This document shows, piece by piece, positions 1 to 6,755 of a DNA stretch of 43,370 nucleotides (position 1 is its first letter; every line of letters starts with the position of its first letter). The position numbers and the translations under genes were made by a program. The notes below the pieces were generated by a model, which worked only from the letters and a program-made list of their open reading frames with translations, had not been told where the DNA came from and ran no database searches. Origin of the DNA: Rhodobacter sp. (lineage in GTDB: Bacteria > Pseudomonadota > Alphaproteobacteria > Rhodobacterales > Rhodobacteraceae); contig JADCEN010000040.1 of NCBI GenBank assembly GCA_020250175.1, positions 1-43,370 of the forward strand, written 5' to 3'.

Positions 1-1
1 C

Positions 2-139
2 CAGACCTGGCTCAACGATGTCGCAGCCCTGTTGAACAACCGCCCCAGGAAAACCCTCGGCTGGAGAACCCCCGCAGAAGCCATGGCCGAAGAAATCGCG
101 GCCTTCAAATCAACCGTTGCACTTGAAGTTGGAATCTAA
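2..139 (+). CDS. IS30-family transposase, C-terminal end (partial)
   Basis: Only the last 45 codons are in the window, read in the frame that begins at base 2 and ends with TAA at 137-139. The peptide has NNRPRKTLGWRTPAEAM, the typical end of IS30-family DDE transposases (NxRPRKxLxxxTPxE). The right terminal inverted repeat of the element overlaps the end of the gene. The 5' end of an apparently identical kind of element, including the transposase start, is at the other end of the window (43288). The bases just beyond the IS are the broken end of a methyltransferase gene, so the insertion interrupted that gene. The IS30 assignment is from family motifs; the catalytic domain is not visible. 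Confidence 0.85.
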   Translation, partial: QTWLNDVAALLNNRPRKTLGWRTPAEAMAEEIAAFKSTVALEVGI

Positions 140-140
140 G
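116..140 (+). repeat. IS30-type right terminal inverted repeat
   Basis: The bases GTTGCACTTGAAGTT at 116-130, continuing through GGAATCTAAG to 140, match the reverse complement of 43232-43256 at about 19 of 25 positions, with the inner GTTGCACTTGAA identical. It lies at the 3' end of the transposase gene, as usual for IS30 elements. The outer boundary is placed at about 140 because homology with the methyltransferase resumes directly after it. The target duplication cannot be determined since the partner end of this copy is outside the window. Confidence 0.7.
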
Positions 141-846
141 GAGGTGCATTTCTCGTGACTAGATGCCCAGAACAAGCACTCAACCTACCTCGCATTCTGG
201 TGGCGTATTCAGACCGCGCGTCTTGCTTGTAAGTCAGCTCACTATCGTTGTTTCCAACAACAAGATCGGGCAGGTCGGATATTGCTTCTTCTACCGTAAC
301 CGGCCGGTCCGTGTCGTAGAGGTTTTCAAAAGAGAGCTTTTTCGACTTGCTTGCCGCACAAAAAAATCTGTTCCGTCTTTGCGGAACACCGCAACGCGAA
401 GCATCCGCAACTACTGTGGTCACATGGTATCCTAAACTTGATAGTCTAGTCTCGAGTTCCGCACGAAAGAAGCCACCATCTGTGTGCGTGATTCCCGCAA
501 CATTCTCAAAGACCACAAGTTCCGGCTTGAGGGCTTGAACAAACCTTAGAAATTCCTCGAAAAGCCAGTTATTTCCGTTCTGACGATTTCTATTTCTTTG
601 GTTCGATGTGGAGAACCCTTGGCATGGCGGCCCCCCAAAAACAACAAACGGGCGAGTTTTTACCAGAAGTTCAGTTGGGTCAATAAGACGGATATCGTTG
701 TTGATTACGGTTGTAGAAGGATTATTCAGTTCAAAAGTCTTGGCAGCTGCTTTTGAGATCTCGACAGCATGTGAAACATTAATCCCGGCGCTGTGCGCAC
801 CGAGAGAAAGCCCACCAGCTCCCGAAAACAGTTCAATGCCGATCAA
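136..846 (-). pseudogene. DNA cytosine-5 methyltransferase, C-terminus removed by IS30
   Basis: The 236-codon frame starts at TTG 844-846, with GGAG a few bases upstream; an in-frame TAG lies just before and there is no ATG. Visible C5-methyltransferase motifs: I (FSGAGG, residues 7-12), IV with the catalytic cysteine (GGPPCQGFS, Cys75), VI (ENV, 114-116) and VIII (PQRRNRF, about 155-161). Host-like sequence stops after the HLVTRN segment, where the IS inverted repeat starts (about base 140), so the last few residues and the stop come from IS DNA. The target-recognition domain and motifs IX-X are missing; complete members are generally 350-450 residues. The gene is clearly richer in A and T than its surroundings, consistent with acquired DNA, probably a restriction-modification or phage methylase. 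Activity is unlikely. Confidence 0.85.
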
Positions 847-974
847 TGCTGCTCCAGTCGTGCATGTATCGTCACAGAACTACACACACCTTGATGCTGC
901 AGCAATAGACCTTTTGGACTGGCGCTTGATGGGAGAACTATGCCGTGGACTACGAGGGCGCTCACAGTATCGGT

Positions 975-2141
975 CTAGTTGCCCACCACCCGCAACCGCA
1001 GCTTCAGCATCTCGCCGACAGCGTTCACCCCGGCTCGCAGGGGTGCATCGATCAAGTGGGCATAACGCTGGGTCGTGCCGATCTGGGTGTGGCCGAGGAG
1101 GCGACCGATCATTTCCAGCGAAGCGCCGCCGGAGACGAGCAACGAGGCGAAGGTGTGGCGTAGGTCGTGGATGCGGACGTCGGGGATCTGGGCCACCTTC
1201 TGCATCTTGGGCCAGAAGCGCTTGGGGTCACCGACCGGCTGGTCGGGCACGTCGCCCGGGAAAAGGAACGGGCAGTCCTTGGGGACGATTTCACGGCGCA
1301 AGCGGATCAACGCGACCGCCTCGTGCGAAATCGGCACGCGGTGGATGCGGCGCTGCTTGGTATAGGCGGCCTGCTTGGTCCAGATGGCGAGGTCGAGGTT
1401 GAACTGGTCGAAGGTGGCAGTGCGGACCTCGCCCAGCCGGGCGCCGGTCAGCATGCAAAGGCGGATGATGCTGGCGGCGCGCTGATCTTCGTCGACGGCC
1501 AGGGCGTTGGCCAGGCGTTCGATCTCCTCGAAGGACAGAAACCGGTCACGGGCGACCTCGGGCCGACGGCGGAAACCGAAGGCCGGATTGTCGGGGCGCA
1601 TCTTCCACAGCATGGCCAGATTGAACATCTTGCGCAGCATTTCACCCGCGCGGTTGGCCCGCACCGGCGTGGGCTTGGGCGGGGCCAGTTTCTTTCGCCG
1701 CTTCTGGGTCGGTTTTTTCTTCGACGGCCGCGCTCGCCCGACCGCTATCTTGGTCAGCAGGCGATCAACGTCAGTGGGCGTGATGTCGGCCACCTTGCGG
1801 TTCTTCCACTCCGGCAGGACCAGCTTTTCCAGCATGCTCTTTTGATCCGAGGCGTTGGTCGGGGCCAGCTTCGGCAGGTGTTCTTCGATGAAACGCTCGG
1901 CCAGTTCCTTGACCGTGGGCGCGCCGCGGGCAGCCTTGCGGGTGTCGAGCGGGTCCTCGCCGCGGTCGATCTCGCGGATCAGGCGCTTGGCCTCATCCCG
2001 GGCGGCGGTGACCGACCATGTCGGCCACACGCCGATGGTGAAGCGCTTCTGCTGGCCTGCGATCCGGTAGATCAGCACAAAGCCCTTGCGCCCGGTGGTG
2101 TAGACGCAGAGCCCGAAACCGGGGGTATCTTCGTCAAACAA
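975..2141 (-). CDS. Tyrosine recombinase / phage-type integrase 1 (start codon apparently lost)
   Basis: An island-type integrase that would cut and rejoin DNA at attachment sites. The N-terminus is the arm-binding DUF4102 domain (FDEDTPGFGLCVYTTGRKGF), followed by a core-binding domain and the catalytic domain with Arg (TGARLGEVR), HxxR (HDLRHTF) and the nucleophile Tyr (GTTQRYAHL). The first usable start in the intact frame is TTG at 2141, but domain-like sequence continues upstream to about 2201 (KAKLSERVVKAAEIGSRKY). There the expected ATG reads AAG. Restoring one base near 2199 would give ATG preceded by AAGGAG at good spacing, so the gene probably carries a one-base deletion, or the base is a sequencing error. 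It is about half identical by eye to integrase 2 at 37183-38448. Confidence 0.85.
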   Translation of the reverse strand: MFDEDTPGFGLCVYTTGRKGFVLIYRIAGQQKRFTIGVWPTWSVTAARDEAKRLIREIDRGEDPLDTRKAARGAPTVKELAERFIEEHLPKLAPTNASDQKSMLEKLVLPEWKNRKVADITPTDVDRLLTKIAVGRARPSKKKPTQKRRKKLAPPKPTPVRANRAGEMLRKMFNLAMLWKMRPDNPAFGFRRRPEVARDRFLSFEEIERLANALAVDEDQRAASIIRLCMLTGARLGEVRTATFDQFNLDLAIWTKQAAYTKQRRIHRVPISHEAVALIRLRREIVPKDCPFLFPGDVPDQPVGDPKRFWPKMQKVAQIPDVRIHDLRHTFASLLVSGGASLEMIGRLLGHTQIGTTQRYAHLIDAPLRAGVNAVGEMLKLRLRVVGN

Positions 2142-2445
2142 GACGTACTTGCGGCTGCCGATTTCGGCAGCCTTTACAACGCGTTCAGAGAGTTTTGCCT
2201 TCCTGCGACGCTCCTTTCACCCGCAGTCAGCGACGACCCGCGGCGCGGAGCAATGTCTCATTCGGGACAAACCGGCGCTGAGGCGGAAACTAAAGCTGCA
2301 ACAAAATTTGTGTCAACACTTGTGCAATATCTGTTGTTGCACTATCTTGGTTTACGCATGGCAGCCCCACCGTCTGACCAGCATCCACCGGCATACAGAT
2401 TACCGTGTGCTTCAACCGCAACCCTTGCACAGAGGAATTTCGGAC
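2142..2445. promoter_or_regulatory. Integrase upstream region with inverted repeat
   Basis: Bases up to about 2215 belong to the original integrase 5' end and its ribosome-binding site (AAGGAG on the minus strand). The remainder separates the leftward integrase from the rightward 72-residue gene and must hold both promoters. It is AT-richer around 2295-2350 and has GTGCAA at 2322-2327 facing TTGCAC at 2337-2342, plus several TTGTG/TGTTG words. This is a plausible operator or integrase arm-site region, but no specific protein can be named. Confidence 0.35.
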
Positions 2446-2664
2446 ATGGCTCGCAAGACCACCCGAACCACCCTCGAGGTCAAGATTTCCGGGCTCTTTT
2501 CCGGTAAGCTTGTCCACGAGTCCGAAACCGACTCTGGCTGTGCCTCCGATGGCGTCACCATCGACGGGACGGCAACGGACGTGACGAACGATCCCAAGCG
2601 GATCGAAAAGTCCCAGTCGTTGCCGCAACCGATCGCTGACCGCCAGAAGAAGAGCAGCCAGTAA
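2446..2664 (+). CDS. Hypothetical 72-residue protein
   Basis: ATG at 2446 is preceded by AGAGGA at good spacing. The protein starts MARKTTRTTLEVKISGLFSG, has a central stretch rich in Asp, Thr and Ser, and ends with a Lys/Gln/Ser-rich tail. No signal peptide, membrane segment or known motif is visible. It is the first rightward gene after integrase 1 and sits at the start of the segment that seems to have been inserted into the island. I do not recognise a family. Confidence 0.5.
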   Translation: MARKTTRTTLEVKISGLFSGKLVHESETDSGCASDGVTIDGTATDVTNDPKRIEKSQSLPQPIADRQKKSSQ

Positions 2665-2859
2665 GGAAGAGCCCCAGTGGCGTATCACCTTCACCTCATC
2701 GCACCACAACATGCTGCGCTAGACCTCTGCCCCAAAGCGGTGCAAGTCGACAGCAACGCGTCGGAGCCGACGCATGGATGCGGAATGGAGGGGCGCTGCT
2801 GGGGATCGACCCGGACCTGTGTGCATATCAAACGTGAGAGAACCGAGAAGGTAGCAACA

Positions 2860-3459
2860 ATGATAAAAGTACCGGCAGTCATTCAGACGCCGTCGCTATC
2901 ATTTCCTGGAGACGACCCGAAAGTGATCAGGCTAGCCGAATTTATGGCGAGGCACGGTGATCGAAAGGTTGAGAAGGAAACTTCTAGCGATAGGGGAACT
3001 GAAAAGTCGAAGTACCAACTGCAACTTCGGATGCCTGAAACCCAATTCAGGCAACTGGAGGCGCTTGCCGAAAGGGCTGGCGCTGAAACTGTGAGCGAAG
3101 TCATTCGGATGGCTTTGCGTGAACTTGAAAGGGCACTGCTATGGCTTGTCACAGTCGTGTTTGAAGATGGAAGGAGGATTTCTCTGAATGGAGTAAGTGC
3201 AGAAGTTCCAACTTTGGAACGAGCCACTAGTTCGCTGGATGGAGTTTCACAGCGAGTCAACGTGGTGCTCGGGAGACGGTCCGCCGAGCGATTGCGGTAT
3301 ATCCAAGCCGCATCGCCCGGATTCACTCTCGGCGAGATCGTTGAGGCCGCAATGGCAGTGCTGGACGACTCGCTTCAGGAAGAGGAGGCCCTAAGAGAGG
3401 AGGCTGAGAGGGTGACTAGCCCTCAACGGCCAGCTAATCCTCGTCGCAATCGAAGCTAG
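2860..3459 (+). CDS. Tandem ribbon-helix-helix (Arc/CopG-like) DNA-binding protein
   Basis: 199 residues from ATG 2860 (GAAGG upstream). The frame is open back to GTG 2677, but that extension has no domain character. Residues about 51-92 (KYQLQLRMPETQFRQLEALA and the helix ETVSEVIRMAL) form a ribbon-helix-helix: a short basic/hydrophobic strand, then two helices. Residues about 132-170 (QRVNVVLGRRSAERLRYIQA, then FTLGEIVEAAMAVL) look like a second copy. A protein with two such units could fold as a single-chain dimer and bind an operator, but this is inference. The tail is acidic, then basic. The gene is AT-richer than its neighbours and ends just before a strong terminator. No toxin gene is adjacent, so an antitoxin role is not supported. 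Confidence 0.6.
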   Translation: MIKVPAVIQTPSLSFPGDDPKVIRLAEFMARHGDRKVEKETSSDRGTEKSKYQLQLRMPETQFRQLEALAERAGAETVSEVIRMALRELERALLWLVTVVFEDGRRISLNGVSAEVPTLERATSSLDGVSQRVNVVLGRRSAERLRYIQAASPGFTLGEIVEAAMAVLDDSLQEEEALREEAERVTSPQRPANPRRNRS

Positions 3460-3478
3460 TCACCTCCCTGTTGAACTT

Positions 3479-3508
3479 AATGGCCCGTTAATTCGGGCCA
3501 TTTTTTTT
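3479..3508 (+). terminator. Rho-independent terminator
   Basis: AATGGCCCG and CGGGCCATT form a perfect 9-bp stem around the loop TTAATT, followed by eight T residues (3501-3508). It closes the transcription unit of the tandem ribbon-helix-helix gene. It lies directly upstream of an excisionase gene remnant, so the gene behind it (3598) needs its own promoter or read-through. Confidence 0.9.
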
Positions 3509-3509
3509 G

Positions 3510-3596
3510 CGCAACGGCAATGCTGTCCGCGACTACCTGAAGGAGCAGGAAGCGCGCAAGACCGGCCAGCACAAGGCCGTGGCCGGGCGGCGCTGA
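3510..3596 (+). pseudogene. Remnant of AlpA/MerR-like excisionase gene (C-terminus only)
   Basis: In the frame ending with TGA 3594-3596 the sequence reads RNGNAVRDYLKEQEARKTG and ends in GRR. This matches the C-terminal end of the excisionase-like protein at 39033-39290 (RRAAVEEWLEEQE ... GGRR). No start codon or helix-turn-helix part is present; the frame runs directly into the terminator at 3479-3508. In the second island the corresponding gene sits at the same place, before a small gene and an O-like gene. The 5' part here was therefore probably replaced when the 2446-3508 segment arrived. Confidence 0.55.
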
Positions 3597-3597
3597 G

Positions 3598-3804
3598 ATG
3601 GGGGCGCCAATGGCCAAACTCACCCCCGAGGGCCGGTTTCCGGTCGCTGCCCTGATCGCAGAAGCCCAGCGCGAACTTGACCTGCGGCGCCAGTTCTACT
3701 GGGCCAAGGTTCGGGCCGGAAAGATGCGCCAGGACGACGCGCATCTGCGGATCGCACTGATGGAGGCGATCGTGAAGCGCCTCACGGTGACGGCCGCGCT
3801 ATGA
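3598..3804 (+). CDS. Small phage/island hypothetical protein
   Basis: 68 residues from ATG 3598, with a second possible start at 3610 (MAKLTPEGRFPVAALI). The protein is helical and charged (AEAQRELDLRRQFYWAKVRAGKM), and its last four bases overlap the start of the O-like gene at 3801 (ATGA), so the two are probably translationally coupled. It has the size and place of the small gene between excisionase and replication genes in alphaproteobacterial islands. No function is recognised. Confidence 0.6.
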   Translation: MGAPMAKLTPEGRFPVAALIAEAQRELDLRRQFYWAKVRAGKMRQDDAHLRIALMEAIVKRLTVTAAL

Positions 3805-4784
3805 GCCATCGAGCCACCAACTGGGCGATCCAGCAGCGCGGGTTGGCGCCTGCGACCAAGCTCGTCCTCTGGCATCTCTGCGACCGGCACAACCCGGATT
3901 ACGGGTGTTTTCCGTCGCAAGACCAGTTGGCGGCCGATGCCGAAATCTCCCGCGCCAGCCTGAACGTGCAACTCGACAAGCTGGAACAGGCCGGGCTGAT
4001 CCGCCGGGAGCGGCGCCATTCTGAGGGCGCCCACCGGCGGCAATCGACCCGGTACTTCCTGGCCTTCGAACCGGAGTTTTCAGCGCAGGCGGAGCTGCCG
4101 CTCGACCCCAAAACCGGCCCCGACCCATGTCCAGAATCCAGACATGGAAACAGGCAAAAGCCATGTCCAGATTTCGCGAAAAGCCATGTCCAGATTCTGG
4201 ACACTAACCTTGTAAGTAAAGAACCAGCAATTACTACCGCGCGTGACGCGGGCGCGACGCGCGAGGGCCGGGCCGAGGTTTCCGCAGACGACCACGGCCC
4301 CGATCTGGACGCGGCAGAGGCCGCCTGCCTTGCCGCTTGCGGCGACGGCATGGCACCGGCAGCGCAGGCGGCGATCACCGCCACGACGGCCACGGTCGGC
4401 GCTTGGCTGAAGGCTTGCTACGACCTCAAACTGGACGTCCTGCCAGTGATTGCCGAACGGACGGCCAAGCCCAGGGGCAGCCCGATCCGGACTTGGGATT
4501 ACTTCAGCCAAGCGATCGCGGCACGCCATGTCCGTCGGATCGCCCAGGCGGCAAGGTTGCAAGGTGCTGGGGAAGCTGGCGCTGCCCCTGCCGTTGCGAC
4601 CGGCGGCCCTGCCGTGGTGCCCAGTACCCAGGGCGGCATTCCCGAACACCTGCTCCGCCTCGCCGCTTGGATCAACTCCGACAGCTACGTGCCGCCCAGC
4701 GCCTTCACCAACACCACCCGTGACGCCCTGCTGCGGGCGGGCCTTGTCACCGAGGCCACCCTGCGCGCTCGCCAAATCTACTAG
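3801..4784 (+). CDS. Lambda-O-like replication initiator with helix-turn-helix domain (copy A)
   Basis: 327 residues. The N-terminal 90 residues form a winged helix-turn-helix of the type found in phage replication proteins: PATKLVLWHLCDRHNPDYGC, then SRASLNVQLDKLEQAGLIRR. The middle (about 105-150) is a low-complexity linker whose DNA holds repeated CCATGTCCAGA words, a likely intragenic origin. The C-terminal 45 residues (LLRLAAWINSDSYVPPSAF, then TRDALLRAGLVT) are shared with copies B (5691) and C (39918) and may contact the replicative helicase or its loader; that role is inferred from the lambda O layout. It overlaps the upstream gene by 4 bp and precedes a DUF6362 gene. Annotation pipelines may simply call it a helix-turn-helix domain protein. 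Confidence 0.7.
   Translation: MSHRATNWAIQQRGLAPATKLVLWHLCDRHNPDYGCFPSQDQLAADAEISRASLNVQLDKLEQAGLIRRERRHSEGAHRRQSTRYFLAFEPEFSAQAELPLDPKTGPDPCPESRHGNRQKPCPDFAKSHVQILDTNLVSKEPAITTARDAGATREGRAEVSADDHGPDLDAAEAACLAACGDGMAPAAQAAITATTATVGAWLKACYDLKLDVLPVIAERTAKPRGSPIRTWDYFSQAIAARHVRRIAQAARLQGAGEAGAAPAVATGGPAVVPSTQGGIPEHLLRLAAWINSDSYVPPSAFTNTTRDALLRAGLVTEATLRARQIY
4125..4206 (+). repeat. Iteron-like repeats inside O-like gene A (putative origin)
   Basis: CCATGTCCAGA occurs at 4125-4135, 4161-4171 and 4184-4194 in direct orientation. An inverted copy (TCCAGACATGG) is at 4137-4147, and the last repeat runs into the palindrome GTCCAGA-T-TCTGGAC. The last two copies are 23 bp apart, close to two helical turns. 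An AT-rich segment with the word TAACCTTGTAAG follows (4204-4230). The arrangement resembles the lambda origin within gene O. Confidence 0.6.
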
Positions 4785-4801
4785 ACCGAAGGAGCCCCCC
4801 A

Positions 4802-5323
4802 TTGCGTCTGACGCCCCGTGAGATCGAGGATCGCCTCGAGGAAGCCGCCTACACCCTGAGGAACCTGCCCGAGAAGGATCGCCCTCGTGGCTATGGCAAT
4901 TCCTGGCCGCCTGTCGTCCACGACGCCCGCCACGCCTACGGTTACACGCCGGAACGGCCGATGCGGGTGATCCCCAGCGCGGCGGCCATCAGCCGGATGG
5001 AGGAATGCTTCGACTGGCTGCTCCTCCTCGATCCCGAGGATGCCCGGATCGTCTGGCTGCGGGCCGAGGGTGCCCGCTGGCGGCAGGTCTGTATTCGCGC
5101 CGGGGTGGTGCGATCGACGGCCTGGCGGCGCTGGGTGGCCGCCCTTCTGACCATCTCGAAGAAGCTGGAAAAGCTCGACAAATCAAAGGGCAAAGGCAAG
5201 GGCGCAAAACCCCTCACCGCAACCGCCCGCACACCCCCGCGCGAAAGCGGGGCCAAAGCGCAGGCCAACCCGCCCGATCCGTCGAACTTCGGGCGCGACA
5301 CTTTCCCGGGTTTTGACGCATAA
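4802..5323 (+). CDS. DUF6362-like phage protein
   Basis: 173 residues from TTG 4802, with AAGGAG ten bases upstream; no better start is near. The N-terminal part (LTPREIEDRLEEAAYTLRNL) and the segment around RPRGYGNSWPPVVHDARHAYG are typical of a small conserved family of alphaproteobacterial prophages. The central part (DPEDARIVWLRAEGARWRQV, then STAWRRWVAAL) reads as a helix-turn-helix resembling a phage sigma-factor or packaging regulator. The tail is Lys/Gly/Pro-rich and probably disordered. It follows the O-like gene by 17 bp and likely shares its transcript. Confidence 0.65.
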   Translation: MRLTPREIEDRLEEAAYTLRNLPEKDRPRGYGNSWPPVVHDARHAYGYTPERPMRVIPSAAAISRMEECFDWLLLLDPEDARIVWLRAEGARWRQVCIRAGVVRSTAWRRWVAALLTISKKLEKLDKSKGKGKGAKPLTATARTPPRESGAKAQANPPDPSNFGRDTFPGFDA

Positions 5324-5404
5324 AGAGGGCAAGATGGCGAAGGGTGCAGGCGACGGATCGCTTCACTCGACGCCCTCACCCCTGCTCCCGCCGCCGCTCC
5401 CGGC

Positions 5405-5454
5405 AGGCCCCCCGCCTTAGGTTCTCCCGGAAGGGAGACGTATGCGGGGGGCCT
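5405..5454. other. Nested perfect hairpin with GNRA tetraloop (candidate structured RNA or DNA site)
   Basis: The outer stem is AGGCCCCCCGC (5405-5415) paired with GCGGGGGGCCT (5444-5454), 11 bp without mismatch. Inside it is a 6-bp stem, TCTCCC (5423-5428) with GGGAGA (5433-5438), closed by GGAA, a GNRA tetraloop if transcribed rightward. The internal loop between the stems is 7 + 5 bases. No T-run follows, so it is not a standard terminator. It lies in the gap between the DUF6362 gene and the next O-like gene (5324-5690), which shows no protein gene. The same gap also has a GGGTGCGCG word repeated at about 5513-5536. Confidence 0.55.
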
Positions 5455-5644
5455 AGGCGCGTCTAACCGCTAGTGACAGAACAAAAATCTGGGTCCGCGC
5501 CTTGGGTGCGCGCTTTGGGTGCGCGGGTGCGCACCTGAGGCCGCCAGCGCGTACCCGCAGCCTCTTCCCCCTGCCGTTCCCCCCGCCCCTTCCCGGGCAT
5601 TGCGCCGCCCACCATGCCGCCTCTGCCCCCCGTCCCCCTCATCC

Positions 5645-5673
5645 GGCCCGGTGTTCATCACCGGGCCTTTTTT
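5645..5673 (+). terminator. Rho-independent terminator just before O-like gene B
   Basis: GGCCCGGTG (5645-5653) and CACCGGGCC (5659-5667) form a 9-bp stem with the loop TTCAT, followed by six T residues. It ends only 17 bases before the ATG at 5691 and just before its GGAG. A transcript coming from the left would stop here, so gene B would need read-through, antitermination or a promoter overlapping the hairpin. It may equally be the end terminator of an older element to which module B was joined. Confidence 0.8.
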
Positions 5674-5690
5674 CGTTTCTGGAGATCCGT

Positions 5691-6656
5691 ATGAGCCACG
5701 CCGCCACCAACTGGGCCATTGCCCAGCGCGGGCTGAAGCCTGCCACCAAGATCGTGCTATGGCTGCTTTGCGACCGCCACAACCCCGACTACGGCTGCTT
5801 TCCCACCCAGGCGCGGCTGGCCGAGGACGCGGAGATGTCCATCTCGGCCCTGAACGACCATCTGGCAACGCTGGAGCGCTGCGGCCTGATCCGCCGCATC
5901 CGCACCCACGATCCGCACACGCATCGGCGCATGCCCACACGCTACATCCTCGGGTTCGAGAAAGGATTTCCGCAGGACCCAACGCCGGAAAGCGGAGATG
6001 GCTTCCCTGAGAACACAGGCGAAAATGACGCCCCATCTCCGGAAATCACTGATGGGGCCATCTCCGAATTTGAGGGCGATCCATCTCCGGATTTTGCCGA
6101 AAGCCATCTCCGAAATCCGGAGAATAACCTTGTAAGGGAACCTTTAATTCAACCAGTAAAGGAGGAGGAGGGCGCGCAGGCGCGCGAGACCGAATTCGAT
6201 CGGTTGTTCGAGGAGCTGCTGAAAGCGCTGGGCATCAATCCCGACGGCGATCTGCCAGTTTGGTGGCAAGGCTGGCCAGCCCGGGCCCATGTCCAACGCT
6301 GGATCGACGACCTCGGCCTGACGGAAGATGAGATCATTGCAACAGCGAGGGCAACCCGGCAGGACCACCCTGCCCCGCCCGACGGACCCAAGGCGCTTGA
6401 CCGGGCAATGGAGCGGGCAGCGAAGCGGAACTCGCAAACTGCGGCGGCCTCTTCGAAACCTCCGAGCGGCAAGCGCCAGGCCAAGCCGACTGAAGGCCCC
6501 CGGCCCAGCACCGACGAACTCGCGGCCTTCTACGCCAACATGGTGAACTCGGACGGCTTCCTCCCCGCCAACACCATCAGTAACACCATCCGAGATGCGA
6601 TGCTGGCACGCGGTCTCGTCACGCCGGAACGCCTGCGGGCAAGGGGAGTGAGGTAG
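5691..6656 (+). CDS. Lambda-O-like replication initiator with helix-turn-helix domain (copy B)
   Basis: 321 residues from ATG 5691 (GGAG upstream). The N-terminal winged helix-turn-helix is close to copies A and C (PATKIVLWLLCDRHNPDYGC; SISALNDHLATLERCGLIRR). A variable linker encoded by repeated CCATCTCCGGA words follows, then a conserved central block (LPVWWQGWPARAHVQRWIDD) also found in copy C, and the shared C-terminus (FYANMVNSDGFLPANTISNT, then RDAMLARGLVT). The role, initiation of element replication, is inferred from this layout. It is nearer to copy C of the right island than to copy A beside it, so the left region is probably a composite of two elements. A terminator lies directly upstream. 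Confidence 0.7.
   Translation: MSHAATNWAIAQRGLKPATKIVLWLLCDRHNPDYGCFPTQARLAEDAEMSISALNDHLATLERCGLIRRIRTHDPHTHRRMPTRYILGFEKGFPQDPTPESGDGFPENTGENDAPSPEITDGAISEFEGDPSPDFAESHLRNPENNLVREPLIQPVKEEEGAQARETEFDRLFEELLKALGINPDGDLPVWWQGWPARAHVQRWIDDLGLTEDEIIATARATRQDHPAPPDGPKALDRAMERAAKRNSQTAAASSKPPSGKRQAKPTEGPRPSTDELAAFYANMVNSDGFLPANTISNTIRDAMLARGLVTPERLRARGVR
5993..6123 (+). repeat. Iteron-like repeats inside O-like gene B (putative origin)
   Basis: CCATCTCCGGA or CCATCTCCGAA is found at 6033, 6058, 6081 and 6104, spaced 25, 23 and 23 bp. An inverted CGGAGATGG lies at 5993-6001, and the last copy runs into CCGGAGA (TCTCCG-AAAT-CCGGAGA). An AT-richer stretch with TAACCTTGTAAG follows (6123-6165). Spacing and layout equal those in gene C at 40263-40353. 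Confidence 0.65.
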
Positions 6657-6755
6657 ACTCTGGCGGCTTTCGATCGCTAATCTGCTTTGCTCCGCTGGTC
6701 AGTGCAGCATACTCCCCAGCCCGGCCGCCTCGAACGCCACCTTCAGCGCCGGATC

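Noticed and set aside
1167-2507. Long rightward frame opposite integrase 1
   Set aside because: It runs antisense to a clear tyrosine recombinase and has no motif or ribosome-binding site.
2677-2859. Upstream extension (GTG 2677) of the ribbon-helix-helix gene
   Set aside because: The added residues show no structure or family character, while ATG 2860 has a good ribosome-binding site.
2446-3459. Toxin-antitoxin pair (72-residue protein plus ribbon-helix-helix protein)
   Set aside because: The small protein has no toxin-like motif, the two genes are about 195 bp apart, and the ribbon-helix-helix protein has two units and no toxin-binding tail that I can identify.
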